Shown here in pieces: positions 1 to 9,000 of a DNA stretch of 64,000 bases (position 1 is the stretch's first letter; each line of letters opens with the position of its first letter). The position numbers and the translations under genes are program-made. The stretch is from Psychrobacter sp. P11F6 (GTDB taxonomy: Bacteria > Pseudomonadota > Gammaproteobacteria > Pseudomonadales > Moraxellaceae), in assembly GCF_001435295.1 (NCBI RefSeq), contig NZ_CM003594.1, positions 310,001 to 374,000 of the forward strand, in the 5' to 3' direction. Below the pieces are notes generated by a model, which made no database searches, was not told where the DNA came from, and saw only the letters and a list, made by a program, of their open reading frames with translations.

Positions 1-17
1 ATTACAGGGCTTCTTGT

Positions 18-23
18 TATAAT
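18..23 (+). promoter_or_regulatory. Putative -10 box of the purL promoter
   Basis: A perfect TATAAT lies about 58 bases upstream of the purL start. The matching -35 element would fall at or before the left edge of the window, so only half of the promoter can be judged. Confidence 0.4.
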
Positions 24-80
24 ACCCAGACCATTTACTTTGCATGGCAGAGATGCCTTGATCTTACGGATTATGCCTTT

Positions 81-3000
81 ATGATGACCATCGCCGGACA
101 ACCGTTTCTTACCGATTTTCAGACGCAGCAACTCATCAGTCAGTTCCAGCAAAAAACCGAGCTAAATGTCAGCCAAATCCATACCCAGCAAGTGTATGTG
201 TTATCACGAGAACTAGAAGGTGATGAGCATAAAAAAGCGCTAGACTTACTTGCTGTCGATAGTAGCACTGTCCTTGAAGCCCCAAAAAGCAATCAATTAC
301 AAGTCATCGTAGGTCCACGTTTTGGCACGATTTCGCCATGGGCAAGTAAAGCGACCGATATCTTTAATAACTGTGAAATTGCGATCAATCGCGTTGAGCG
401 TGTCGTTGTCTATACCCTAACAATCGATGGTGAAGTCAGTGAAAAGCTATCTACTGCCGCTGAGCAGGTGTTGTTTGACCGTATGACGCAGAGCTTGGTC
501 TATGACTTGAGCGATGTCAGTAAATTGTTCGACGATCAAGCGCCAGCATCACTGAATCATATCGATGTTATTGGACAAGGTCAGTCAGCGTTAGAAGCAG
601 CCAACACCCAGTTTGGTTTTGCATTATCTAGCGAAGACATCGACTATCTGATGAATGCTTATGTCAATGAGCTAAAACGCAATCCAACGGACGTTGAGCT
701 GATGATGTTTGCACAGGCAAACTCAGAGCATTGCCGTCATAAAATCTTTAACGCTGAATGGACAATTGATGGTGAAGTTCAGCCAAAGTCACTGTTCCAA
801 ATGATTAAGAACACTTATAAAGCCAATCCACAAGGTATCTTGTCAGCGTATAAAGACAATGCCGCGGTAATGGCAGGTTCTGAGGGTATGCGTTTTTATC
901 CAATTCCTACCGACGCGATGGATGCCAATTCAATTCATCCTTATGACTTTCATCAAGAAGAAATCGATATTTTAATGAAAGTCGAAACCCATAACCATCC
1001 AACAGCGATTGCCCCTTATTCTGGTGCAGCGACAGGTGCGGGCGGTGAGATTCGTGATGAAGGCGCGACTGGTCGTGGCGGTAAGCCAAAAGCAGGTCTG
1101 ACAGGTTTTCACGTATCACATTTGCATATCCCAGAGCTCGCTGAGAAATGGGAGCAGTCAGGTCAATTGAGTACTCAGGCTTATGGCACGCCAGATCGTA
1201 TGGCAACCAGTCTTGAGATTATGACCGAAGCACCACTCGGTTCAGCCAACTTCTCAAACGAGTTTGGTCGTCCTAATCTATGCGGTTATTTCCGTAGTTT
1301 TCAGCTTGATACCTCAGCGGCAAAAGATGGCAGCGAGATGCGCGGCTATCATAAGCCAATCATGCTGGCAGGTGGTTACGGCAATATCAAGCGCAACCTC
1401 ATTGAAAAAAATACCATTCAACAAGGTGATTTATTAATCGTCCTTGGTGGCCCTGCCATGCAAATTGGTCTAGGCGGTGGAGCAGCATCTTCGGTCGATA
1501 GTGGTTCACTTGATGAAGGCTTGGACTTTGCCTCAGTTCAGCGTGACAATGCTGAAATGGAGCGTCGCTGCCAAGAAGTCTTAGATCGCTGCTGGGCACT
1601 AGCGGGCAACGATGTCGATGTGAGTAACAACAGTAAAGATGGTAACCCAATTGTCTCACTACATGATGTAGGGGCGGGCGGTATCTCTAATGCAATGCCT
1701 GAACTGGTCAATGACCACGAGATGGGTGCGATACTAAATCTGCGTAAAGTTCCATCGTTAGAAGCCGGCATGTCACCAATGGCCATCTGGTCAAACGAAG
1801 CGCAAGAGCGTTATGTCCTTGCGATTCGTCCAGAAAGCGAAACCCAATTCGATGCCATCTGCGCGCGTGAGCGTTGCCCGTATGCCATCTTGGGAACAGC
1901 CACCGATGTGCGTCAGCTGGTCGTTGATGATACCTTGCTCGCTGAGCAGCCAGTTGATATGCCAATGCAAGTATTGCTCGGTGGCACGCCAAAGATGAAG
2001 CGTAGCTTTGAGCGTCATGACAGCAGCTTACCTGCATTAGAGTTAGGCGAAGTCAATTTAGCTGAGTCTATCAAAGACGTGTTGCGTCACCCAACGGTCG
2101 CTAGCAAATCATTCTTGATCAGCATTGGTGATCGTTCTATCACGGGTATGGTCGTGCGTGATCAGTATGTGGGTCGCTATCAAGTGCCAGTATCTGATTG
2201 TGCAGTGACAGCGTCAGGCTTGATTGCGCTTGATGGTCAGGTGATGAGCGGTGAAGCCATGAGTATCGGTGAGCGTACACCAGTTGCTCTCATCAGCCCA
2301 CAAGCGTCAGCACGACTAGCCATTGGTGAAGCGATTACCAACATCGCTGGTGCGCGCATTGCTCAGTTGTCTGATATTACGATGTCAGCGAACTGGATGG
2401 CAGCGTGTGGTGATGATGCAGAAGATGCAGCATTGTTCGACGCGGTATATACCGTCGGTGAAGAGCTGTGCCCAGCATTGGGTATCGCTATTCCAGTCGG
2501 TAAAGATTCGCTATCGATGCGTGCCAACTGGACTGACAGCAGTGAAGCAGGTGAGACGGATAAATCAGTCGTGTCACCAATGAGCCTTGTGATTACTGCC
2601 TTTGCTCCTGTGGTTGATGTGGCAAAAACGCTAACCCCTGAGCTAATCAATGGCGACAGCGCGTTCTACCGTATTGATTTGTCTAAAGGCAAGCTACGTC
2701 TAGGCGGTTCAATCCTTGCGCAAACGCTTAGCCAATTGGGTAACGATTGCCCAGATTTGGCACAGCCAAGCGACTTGGTCGACTTCTTTAACTTTGTCCA
2801 AGCGGGCAACGAGCAAGGCGTCATCAGCGCCTATCACGATATCGGTGATGGTGGTCTATTGGCAACTATCGCTGAGATGCAGTTCACCAGCCGTCAAGGC
2901 ATCAAGCTGTCATTGACAGATGATAACTTACTAGGTCAGCTGTTCAGTGAAGAGTTGGGTGCGGTCATCCAAGTATTGCCAGAAAACGTCGCGGCTCTAA

Positions 3001-4079
3001 TGCAATTGGCAGAAGAGTTTAACATTGCTGATATGCTCAGCCTCGTTGGTCAAAGCTCGGAAGAAGACAGCTTACTTATCCAAACGCCAACGCTCATGGG
3101 TGATGACACCCTACGCTTTAGCCGTACTGAATTGCAGCAAGCGTGGACTCAGGTCAGCTATCAAATCGCGCGTCGCCGTGATAACCCAGCGTGCGTACAG
3201 CAAGAGTATGACTTAATCGCTGATGCAAGCCATCAAGGCCTGATCGCTGCTCCAAACTTTGATTTGAACCAAAAAGTTGAAGAGCCATATCTAAATAGTC
3301 GCGAGAATAAGCCAAGAGTCGCTATCTTGCGCGAGCAAGGCGTCAACGGTCAGACGGAAATGGCAGCAGGCTTTACCCAAGCTGGCTTTGAAGCGGTCGA
3401 TGTACACATGAGCGATCTGCTGAATGGTCGTATCAATCTACGTGACTTCGATGGTTTAGTCGCTTGTGGTGGCTTTAGTTATGGTGATGTACTGGGCGCT
3501 GGCTCTGGCTGGGCAAACTCTATCTTGTTCCATGACGAGTTACGCATGCAGTTTGTCCGCTTTTTTGCCCGTCCTGAGACCTTCTCACTAGGCGTCTGTA
3601 ACGGTTGTCAGATGATGGCTCAGTTAAAAGACCTCATCCCAGGTGCGGACAACTTCCCACGCTTCATCGCCAATAAATCCGCTCGTTTTGAAGCGCGTAC
3701 GGTCAATGTGAAAATCGAGCGTACCAAGTCTATCCTGTTCAAAGGTATGCAGGATAGCATCTTGCCAATCGCTGTGGCGCATGGTGAAGGCTATGCCACG
3801 CTAGACAACACAGAGATTGACGGTATGGCCAAACACGGTCAGCTTGCGATGCGTTATGTCGATAGCCAAGGTCATCCAACTGAGACGTATCCGCTCAATC
3901 CAAACGGTTCGGTCGGCGGTGTCACGGGTCTGTGTAGCACCGATGGTCGCGTGACGATCATGATGCCGCATCCTGAGCGTAACCTAAAAGCCTATAACCA
4001 CAGCTGGAAACCAGAAGAGTGGGACGAGGACGGCGCGTGGATGCGTATGTTCCGTAACGCTCGTGCTTGGTTGCGCTAG
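81..4079 (+). CDS. purL: Phosphoribosylformylglycinamidine synthase (FGAM synthase)
   Basis: Catalyses the ATP- and glutamine-dependent conversion of FGAR to FGAM in cytoplasmic purine synthesis. At 1332 residues it is the long single-chain proteobacterial form: a PurS-like N-terminal region, two FGAM synthetase halves and a C-terminal class I glutaminase. The glutaminase nucleophile is seen as C1173 in GVCNGCQ, and the partner His and Glu as H1297 and E1299 in PHPER. The synthetase core contains VETHNHPTAI and GRGGKPKAG. Two consecutive ATG codons open the frame, so the start could be one codon later; no strong ribosome-binding site is visible. The gene stands alone and ends in a clear terminator. 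Nothing is unusual in it. Confidence 0.98.
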   Translation: MMTIAGQPFLTDFQTQQLISQFQQKTELNVSQIHTQQVYVLSRELEGDEHKKALDLLAVDSSTVLEAPKSNQLQVIVGPRFGTISPWASKATDIFNNCEIAINRVERVVVYTLTIDGEVSEKLSTAAEQVLFDRMTQSLVYDLSDVSKLFDDQAPASLNHIDVIGQGQSALEAANTQFGFALSSEDIDYLMNAYVNELKRNPTDVELMMFAQANSEHCRHKIFNAEWTIDGEVQPKSLFQMIKNTYKANPQGILSAYKDNAAVMAGSEGMRFYPIPTDAMDANSIHPYDFHQEEIDILMKVETHNHPTAIAPYSGAATGAGGEIRDEGATGRGGKPKAGLTGFHVSHLHIPELAEKWEQSGQLSTQAYGTPDRMATSLEIMTEAPLGSANFSNEFGRPNLCGYFRSFQLDTSAAKDGSEMRGYHKPIMLAGGYGNIKRNLIEKNTIQQGDLLIVLGGPAMQIGLGGGAASSVDSGSLDEGLDFASVQRDNAEMERRCQEVLDRCWALAGNDVDVSNNSKDGNPIVSLHDVGAGGISNAMPELVNDHEMGAILNLRKVPSLEAGMSPMAIWSNEAQERYVLAIRPESETQFDAICARERCPYAILGTATDVRQLVVDDTLLAEQPVDMPMQVLLGGTPKMKRSFERHDSSLPALELGEVNLAESIKDVLRHPTVASKSFLISIGDRSITGMVVRDQYVGRYQVPVSDCAVTASGLIALDGQVMSGEAMSIGERTPVALISPQASARLAIGEAITNIAGARIAQLSDITMSANWMAACGDDAEDAALFDAVYTVGEELCPALGIAIPVGKDSLSMRANWTDSSEAGETDKSVVSPMSLVITAFAPVVDVAKTLTPELINGDSAFYRIDLSKGKLRLGGSILAQTLSQLGNDCPDLAQPSDLVDFFNFVQAGNEQGVISAYHDIGDGGLLATIAEMQFTSRQGIKLSLTDDNLLGQLFSEELGAVIQVLPENVAALMQLAEEFNIADMLSLVGQSSEEDSLLIQTPTLMGDDTLRFSRTELQQAWTQVSYQIARRRDNPACVQQEYDLIADASHQGLIAAPNFDLNQKVEEPYLNSRENKPRVAILREQGVNGQTEMAAGFTQAGFEAVDVHMSDLLNGRINLRDFDGLVACGGFSYGDVLGAGSGWANSILFHDELRMQFVRFFARPETFSLGVCNGCQMMAQLKDLIPGADNFPRFIANKSARFEARTVNVKIERTKSILFKGMQDSILPIAVAHGEGYATLDNTEIDGMAKHGQLAMRYVDSQGHPTETYPLNPNGSVGGVTGLCSTDGRVTIMMPHPERNLKAYNHSWKPEEWDEDGAWMRMFRNARAWLR

Positions 4080-4121
4080 CCGCTACTCAGACCTCTAGTA
4101 ATTGCTTATAGTTTTAGACAT

Positions 4122-4152
4122 AAAAAAAAGGTGGGCTTAGGCTCACCTTTTT
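4122..4152 (+). terminator. Rho-independent terminator of purL
   Basis: An A-rich run leads into a stem with AAAGGTG and CACCTTT arms around a short loop, followed by a T tract, about 45 bases after the purL stop. The A and T tracts on both sides would let it work in either direction. Confidence 0.8.
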
Positions 4153-4612
4153 TGCGTTTGGAGTTTGAGTATTTAAATGTTTAAAGTAACGCCTTAATTT
4201 TGCTATTAAGTGATGTAGAGTAGGTTAGTGTGGAGCTTGCGACACCCAACGGTTTAGGGGAGCTATTTCCTGAGAAGCGTTAAAAAATTGCATTGCAATT
4301 TTAGCTTCGCAAGTGAAAATTCCTTAAAGAGAATTTTCTGTTTCGCCAGTATCTTAATTGTCGATTAGGATGGTCGCTAAGAATGTATAGATTCGTGTGA
4401 CGACCTTTGGATTAGTCTTTAAGTATATGTTATATATATCAATCTTCGGTATGATATGATATGATATGATACATATCCTATATGAAATATCGCACCCAAC
4501 ATCTTTACACTTTCTAAGTGTATTTTTTGAAAAAAATAGCATACTGTAATTCTATGCTACTTTTCCTTTCTAACAAAACCATATACTGCCCAAAGTAGTC
4601 TTTAGCCAATAT
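4153..4612. other. AT-rich intergenic region at the left edge of the accessory insert
   Basis: This 460-base stretch holds no convincing gene. It becomes clearly AT-richer after about 4280. It contains an 8-bp inverted repeat (GAAAATTC ... GAATTTTC, about 4315-4338) and a five-base tandem repeat at 4450-4471. The change of composition marks the probable left junction of the toxin-antitoxin insert; no integrase, tRNA or direct repeat was found to define the junction exactly. Confidence 0.5.
4450..4471. repeat. Short tandem repeat (TATGA)n
   Basis: Just over four head-to-tail copies of the five-base unit TATGA lie about 155 bases upstream of the Panacea gene. Such tracts can vary in length by slippage, and one near a promoter could change expression, but no promoter was identified here. 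Confidence 0.7.
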
Positions 4613-4620
4613 GAGGAGGT
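4613..4620 (+). promoter_or_regulatory. Very strong Shine-Dalgarno of the antitoxin gene
   Basis: GAGGAGGT sits four bases before the ATG of the Panacea gene and nearly matches the anti-Shine-Dalgarno perfectly. The following toxin gene has no such site. The contrast fits an excess of antitoxin over toxin. Confidence 0.75.
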
Positions 4621-4624
4621 TATT

Positions 4625-5068
4625 ATGAAATATTCAGCAATTGCAATTGCAAATGCTTTTATTGAACAAGCTAATAATGGAAAAATTAATAACTTAACTC
4701 CTATGAAGCTGCAAAAGTTAATGTTTTTCGCTCAATCATGGCATTTGAAATCAACTAATATGCCACTATTTGATGGTAACTTCGAACGCTGGCAGTATGG
4801 TCCTGTTTTACCCGAAATTTATCATGAGTTTAAGAAGTTTGGTTATAGAAGTATTCATGAACTTGGTTCTAATATGTGGAACGAGTTTCATAAGATAGAT
4901 ACTTATGACTATCAAGTGACTGAATTCCTAAAACAAATAGTTGATGCCTATGGCAACTATACTGGAACTGAATTATCTTGGATGACACATCAGCCAGAAA
5001 CTGCGTGGTCGAATGGGCAATTAGGTACGATTATCAATTCGCAAGATATGATTAACGGTAAAGTATGA
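4625..5068 (+). CDS. Panacea-domain (DUF4065) protein, probable antitoxin of a toxSAS pair
   Basis: A 147-residue protein made of little more than a Panacea (DUF4065/SocA-like) domain. Hallmarks seen are LTPMKLQKLMFFAQSW (residues 24-39), PLFDGNFERWQYGPVLPEIY and the C-terminal ELSWMTHQPETAW. Panacea proteins are established as hyper-promiscuous antitoxins (PanA) that neutralise many unrelated toxins encoded next to them, including RelA/SpoT-type toxins. It lies 13 bases before a RelA/SpoT-domain gene on the same strand, which strongly suggests PanA. The start is fixed by a near-perfect ribosome-binding site. The gene is much AT-richer than purL or tdh, so it was probably acquired. The family assignment is firm; antitoxin activity is inferred from the family and the neighbour. 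Confidence 0.9.
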   Translation: MKYSAIAIANAFIEQANNGKINNLTPMKLQKLMFFAQSWHLKSTNMPLFDGNFERWQYGPVLPEIYHEFKKFGYRSIHELGSNMWNEFHKIDTYDYQVTEFLKQIVDAYGNYTGTELSWMTHQPETAWSNGQLGTIINSQDMINGKV

Positions 5069-5081
5069 TATTTAAATTGTA

Positions 5082-6194
5082 ATGTTAGATATAAAGACAA
5101 CTTTTAATAACGTTGAAGAGAGTGGCATCAGTAAGGATGTACCACTCTCTTTTCCTATCTCTAATTCAGATGTAACAAGGGCTGGAGACGTTATACGTTC
5201 TTGTATGGAAAGTTCAAATCTAGATACTAAAAGAGAAGAAGAGTTTACAAACGCATTACTTATACTTAGAAAATATCGAGAAAATCATGCACCTTGTCTT
5301 AAGATATTTTCAAATCTATTAAAAGAGAAGTTGGAAAGATTAGAGGTTGATAAGGAAAGTATTGTTGGTTCTCGCACGAAAAGGTTAGAATCAATTTCCA
5401 TGAAATTAGTTCGACTTCCTTCAACTAGACTTTCTCAAATGGAAGATATAGTGGGAATCAGAGTTACTTTACCTAATATGCAAGCAGTTGAGCGTTTTAT
5501 TAATGATAGAGAAATATGTGAAATATATAACTCAGATCATATTGAGAATGAAGCAAGGACAAATAACTATATAAGTAGACCCAAACCTGATGGCTATAGG
5601 GGTATACACCAGATTTTTAAGTGTAAGGTCGATAATAAGATTTTTCGACTGGAACTACAGATCCGCACGAAGGTACAACATGAGTGGGCTACAATTGTAG
5701 AGATACTTGGTTCTCTATATAAAGCTTCATTTAAAGCAGGAGAAGGAGATAAAAGGTACTTAAGGTTTCTTGAACTAACAAGTGTGTTATTTTCTATTGA
5801 AGAAAATGCTCCTGTTATTTCTAATTATGCAGAATTAACTTCGACAGAAATATGTACTAAATTAATTGCACTTGATAAAGAATTAAAAGTTATTGAAAAG
5901 CTAAAAAGTGTCAATTCTATTAATTTATTAGAAAAAAGTCCTGAGGCTAAGTATTATCTAATCCAGTTAGACTTAGAGTCTCGTGAGACCAGAGTGCTGC
6001 ATTATTTTGACGGTAAAAAAGCAAATGAAAATTACTATCGGTTAGAGAAGACTTACAAAGGCAGTGATAAATTTGATGTTGTTTTGGTCTCGGTTGATGA
6101 TGTTAATAAAATTGAAGAAGCTTATCCAAATTATTTCCTAGATAGTGATAGTTTTATCAATAGATATAACAAGCTTTTAGCGAAATACTCATAG
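5082..6194 (+). CDS. RelA/SpoT-domain protein, probable toxSAS toxin
   Basis: A 370-residue protein with a (p)ppGpp-synthetase-type nucleotidyltransferase domain at about residues 85-225 and no hydrolase (HD), TGS or ACT domain. Seen are SRTKRLESISMKL (97-109), the metal-binding D122 in MEDIVGIRV, the G-loop DGYRGIH (170-176, with Y172) and ELQIRTKVQHEWA (191-203), which carries the catalytic Glu. The last 140 residues are charged and unassigned. Known toxSAS enzymes either make toxic alarmones or pyrophosphorylate the tRNA CCA end; the sequence alone does not say which. The gene follows the Panacea gene by 13 bases with no visible Shine-Dalgarno, so translation may depend on coupling. It is strongly AT-rich with many ATA and AGA codons, unlike its flanks. 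At 370 residues it is longer than the usual roughly 200-residue stand-alone small alarmone synthetase. Confidence 0.88.
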   Translation: MLDIKTTFNNVEESGISKDVPLSFPISNSDVTRAGDVIRSCMESSNLDTKREEEFTNALLILRKYRENHAPCLKIFSNLLKEKLERLEVDKESIVGSRTKRLESISMKLVRLPSTRLSQMEDIVGIRVTLPNMQAVERFINDREICEIYNSDHIENEARTNNYISRPKPDGYRGIHQIFKCKVDNKIFRLELQIRTKVQHEWATIVEILGSLYKASFKAGEGDKRYLRFLELTSVLFSIEENAPVISNYAELTSTEICTKLIALDKELKVIEKLKSVNSINLLEKSPEAKYYLIQLDLESRETRVLHYFDGKKANENYYRLEKTYKGSDKFDVVLVSVDDVNKIEEAYPNYFLDSDSFINRYNKLLAKYS

Positions 6195-6336
6195 CTATAG
6201 TAAAATTTTACGTATATGGATGCTGAATATATGATGCAGTGTTTATTATACTATTCAAAAAATAATATAATAAATAGATAGTTAATAAGGTTCTTAAGAA
6301 CTGAGTTTAAAGTTAACTAACTACTAATCTCTCAAA

Positions 6337-6510
6337 TTATTTCTTAATCTCTTTCCGAGCCTCAGCCACCAACTCCCAAACCCTATCACTTTCTCTCAAC
6401 ACGCAAGCATCATAAGCAGACAGCGGCTCAGACTCATGCTCTTTTTCCTGATCTTGCTTGGCTTTTTCTGCGAGATACTTTTCAAGTTTTTCGGCTTCAG
6501 AATCGCCCAT
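6337..6510 (-). CDS. Small charged hypothetical protein (57 residues)
   Basis: Reads MGDSEAEKLEKYLAEKAKQD at the start and ends in VAEARKEIKK. It is very rich in Glu and Lys and probably helical, with no signal peptide or membrane segment and a single Cys. A good ribosome-binding site (GAGGG, seven bases before the ATG) and codon use resembling the core genes rather than the adjacent insert suggest a real gene. It sits between the toxin gene and the tdh terminator, so it marks where native sequence resumes. Function unknown. Confidence 0.6.
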   Translation of the reverse strand: MGDSEAEKLEKYLAEKAKQDQEKEHESEPLSAYDACVLRESDRVWELVAEARKEIKK

Positions 6511-6542
6511 AGTTTATCCCTCGTATAATTTTTACCCTATAA

Positions 6543-6572
6543 AAAACGGCACTGAAATCAGTACCGTTTTAT
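6543..6572 (-). terminator. Terminator after tdh
   Basis: A 12-bp stem (AAACGG-ACTGA against TCAGT-CCGTTT, one mismatch) with a two-base loop, flanked by A and T runs, lies about 60 bases after the tdh stop. Confidence 0.65.
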
Positions 6573-6629
6573 CAGTCGTGACAATTTAAACCCTAACCAC
6601 GACTCATCAAATACTGACGTACCACGTTA

Positions 6630-7655
6630 TCAATCCCAGCTTAAAATCACCTTACCGCATTGTCCACTTTCCATGATATCAAAGCCTTCCTGAAAGTCAT
6701 CAATGTGCATGCGATGGGTAATGATGGGCGAGAGATCAATACCGCTGATCAGCATTTGCTCCATCTGATACCACGTCTCCCACATCTCACGGCCATAAAT
6801 ACCTTTTAGGGTTAGCGCCTTAAAAATAATCTTGCTCCAATCCACAGTGGTGGTGTTAGGCAAAATGCCCAAGAGAGAGATTTTAGAGCCGTTATACATG
6901 TTACTAATCATCGAATCAAAGGCCTGAGGCGAGCCTGACATCTCAAGCCCAATATCAAAGCCGTGCATTTTTAACTCAGCAATGGCGCCTTCGATGGTTT
7001 CACCTTTGGCTGGGTTGATGGTCATCGTCGCGCCCATTTTTTTGGCAAGTTCCAAGCGATAATCACTGATATCACTGACCACAATATTACGCGCCCCTGC
7101 GAAGCGGCAAATCGCTGTTGCCATAGAACCAATCAGTCCCGCACCCGTAATCAGTACATCCTCACCAAGGACGGGAAATGAAAGGGCGGTATGCGTGGCA
7201 TTGCCAAAGGGGTCCATGATGGCTGCCATCTCATCGCTGATACGCTCATCGAGTTTCATAGCATTATCGGCAGGTATCACCAAATATTCGGCAAACGCGC
7301 CATCGCGGTCGACGCCCACGCCGATGGTGTTTTCGCACACATGTAGCTTGCCACGGCGGCAGTTACGGCAATGCCCGCAAGCGATATGTCCTTCGCCTGT
7401 GACTCGGTCACCCACTTCAAAATGCTTCACGCCATCGCCCATTTCACTAATGATACCGACGTATTCATGTCCGATAATCATCGGCGTCTTTATGGTTTTT
7501 TCTGACCACTCATCCCACTTATAAATGTGCAAATCTGTACCGCAAATGGCGGTTTTTTTAATTTTAATTTTAACGTCATTGATGCCGACTGTAGGTTCTG
7601 GCACGTCTTGCATCCAGATGCCTTTCTTGGCATGGGCTTTAACCAGTGCTTTCAT
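6630..7655 (-). CDS. tdh: L-threonine 3-dehydrogenase
   Basis: NAD-dependent, zinc-containing oxidation of L-threonine to 2-amino-3-ketobutyrate, the first step of threonine breakdown to glycine. The 341-residue length is exactly typical. C38 in [10 protein letters not shown] is the catalytic zinc ligand, GHEYVGII follows, and a four-cysteine structural zinc motif lies at about residues 93-108. The Rossmann fold is shown by [10 protein letters not shown]. The gene follows kbl by 63 bases on the same strand, and together they form the classical kbl-tdh operon. The start has an acceptable AAGAG ribosome-binding site. Confidence 0.97.
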   Translation of the reverse strand: MKALVKAHAKKGIWMQDVPEPTVGINDVKIKIKKTAICGTDLHIYKWDEWSEKTIKTPMIIGHEYVGIISEMGDGVKHFEVGDRVTGEGHIACGHCRNCRRGKLHVCENTIGVGVDRDGAFAEYLVIPADNAMKLDERISDEMAAIMDPFGNATHTALSFPVLGEDVLITGAGLIGSMATAICRFAGARNIVVSDISDYRLELAKKMGATMTINPAKGETIEGAIAELKMHGFDIGLEMSGSPQAFDSMISNMYNGSKISLLGILPNTTTVDWSKIIFKALTLKGIYGREMWETWYQMEQMLISGIDLSPIITHRMHIDDFQEGFDIMESGQCGKVILSWD

Positions 7656-7718
7656 ACTTTTCTCTTATTTAACGGTGTTGTACTTAATTGTTGAATTTAG
7701 ATAAATGCCGGACGATGC

Positions 7719-8909
7719 TTAATCAATCACCTTCATTTGCTTGGCGACTTTGATAAAGGCGGCGATACACTTGTCTAGCTGCTCGCGAGTATGGGCGGCA
7801 GAGAGTTGGACACGGATGCGAGCCTCATCTTTGGGTACGACAGGGTAAAAGAAGCCAATCACATAAATGCCTTCTTTCAGCAGTGCGTCTGCCATTTGCT
7901 GTGAGACATTGGCATCATAAAGCATAACCGCACAAATTGCCGATGCAGTGGGCTTGATATCGAAGCCTGCATCTTGCATTTTTTTGACAAAATAGGCAGT
8001 ATTTTCATGCAATTTATCTTGTAGGGTATTGTCTTGCGATAGCATTTCAAACGCTTTTACCCCAGCTGCCGCCACCATAGGAGGAATGGAGTTTGAAAAC
8101 AGATACGGGCGTGAGCGCTGACGCAACATCTCAACGATTTCTTTTTTACCCGTGGTAAAGCCGCCAATAGCACCGCCAAACGCCTTGCCCAAGGTACCAG
8201 TGATAAGCTCAATATCACCACGTAGGTTGAACAATTCAGTCACGCCGCCACCAGTGTGACCGACCACGCCTGCTGAATGTGACTCATCAATCATCACCAT
8301 GGCATCATATTTTTGTGCCAACGCATAAATCTCATCCATTGGCGCGACATTACCATCCATTGAAAACACACCATCGGTGACAATCAAACGAAAACGCTGT
8401 GCTTGCGCCGCTTGCAATTGCGTCTCTAAATCTTGCATATCTGCATTGGCATAACGATAACGAGCCGCTTTACACAGGCGCACACCGTCGATGATTGAGG
8501 CATGATTTAACGAATCAGAAATAATGGCATCCTCGCCGGTCAGCAGTGGCTCAAAGGCACCGCCATTGGCATCGAAACAGGCCGCATAAAGAATCGTATC
8601 TTCGGTATTAAAAAACTTAGAAATCGCCGCCTCTAATTGCTTATGCAAATCTTGCGTACCACAAATAAAACGCACCGATGACATGCCATAACCTGAGTTT
8701 TCTATAGCCCCGATAGCCGCCTTTTTAATCTCAGGGTGGTCAGACAATCCAAGGTAATTATTGGCACAGAAGTTAAGCATCTCACGGCCATCCGCGATCT
8801 TGATGAGTGCATCTTGCGGAGAGGTGATCACGCGCTCGGTTTTATACAGTCCTGCTGCGCGTATATCACTGATTTCTTGTTGTAGGTGTTTCTGAAAGTC
8901 TTGATACAT
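7719..8909 (-). CDS. kbl: Glycine C-acetyltransferase (2-amino-3-ketobutyrate CoA ligase)
   Basis: PLP-dependent enzyme that cleaves 2-amino-3-ketobutyrate with CoA to glycine and acetyl-CoA, taking the product of Tdh. At 396 residues it has the standard length. Features include NNYLGLSDHPEI, DSLNHASIIDG, DESHSAGVVG and the PLP-binding lysine in TGTLGKAFGGAIGG. AAGGAA six bases before the ATG sets the start. It heads the kbl-tdh operon. The pdxJ-like gene lies 91 bases upstream on the same strand, possibly in the same transcript; PdxJ makes a precursor of the PLP that Kbl needs. Confidence 0.97.
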   Translation of the reverse strand: MYQDFQKHLQQEISDIRAAGLYKTERVITSPQDALIKIADGREMLNFCANNYLGLSDHPEIKKAAIGAIENSGYGMSSVRFICGTQDLHKQLEAAISKFFNTEDTILYAACFDANGGAFEPLLTGEDAIISDSLNHASIIDGVRLCKAARYRYANADMQDLETQLQAAQAQRFRLIVTDGVFSMDGNVAPMDEIYALAQKYDAMVMIDESHSAGVVGHTGGGVTELFNLRGDIELITGTLGKAFGGAIGGFTTGKKEIVEMLRQRSRPYLFSNSIPPMVAAAGVKAFEMLSQDNTLQDKLHENTAYFVKKMQDAGFDIKPTASAICAVMLYDANVSQQMADALLKEGIYVIGFFYPVVPKDEARIRVQLSAAHTREQLDKCIAAFIKVAKQMKVID

Positions 8910-9000
8910 AAAGATTCCTTTTTTAAAATTATTGCAGTTTGCTTGATAATGCAGATATTAGGATTGATGATAGCGTTAAATTATTTATTATTAAGGCGGG

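Noticed and set aside
907..1206. Open frame on the minus strand inside purL
   Set aside because: It lies wholly within the well-supported purL gene, with no ribosome-binding site and no recognisable sequence. Many similar frames inside other genes were rejected for the same reason.
4081..6600. Search for integrase, attachment repeats or a tRNA around the toxin-antitoxin insert
   Set aside because: None was found; the boundaries are judged only from base composition.
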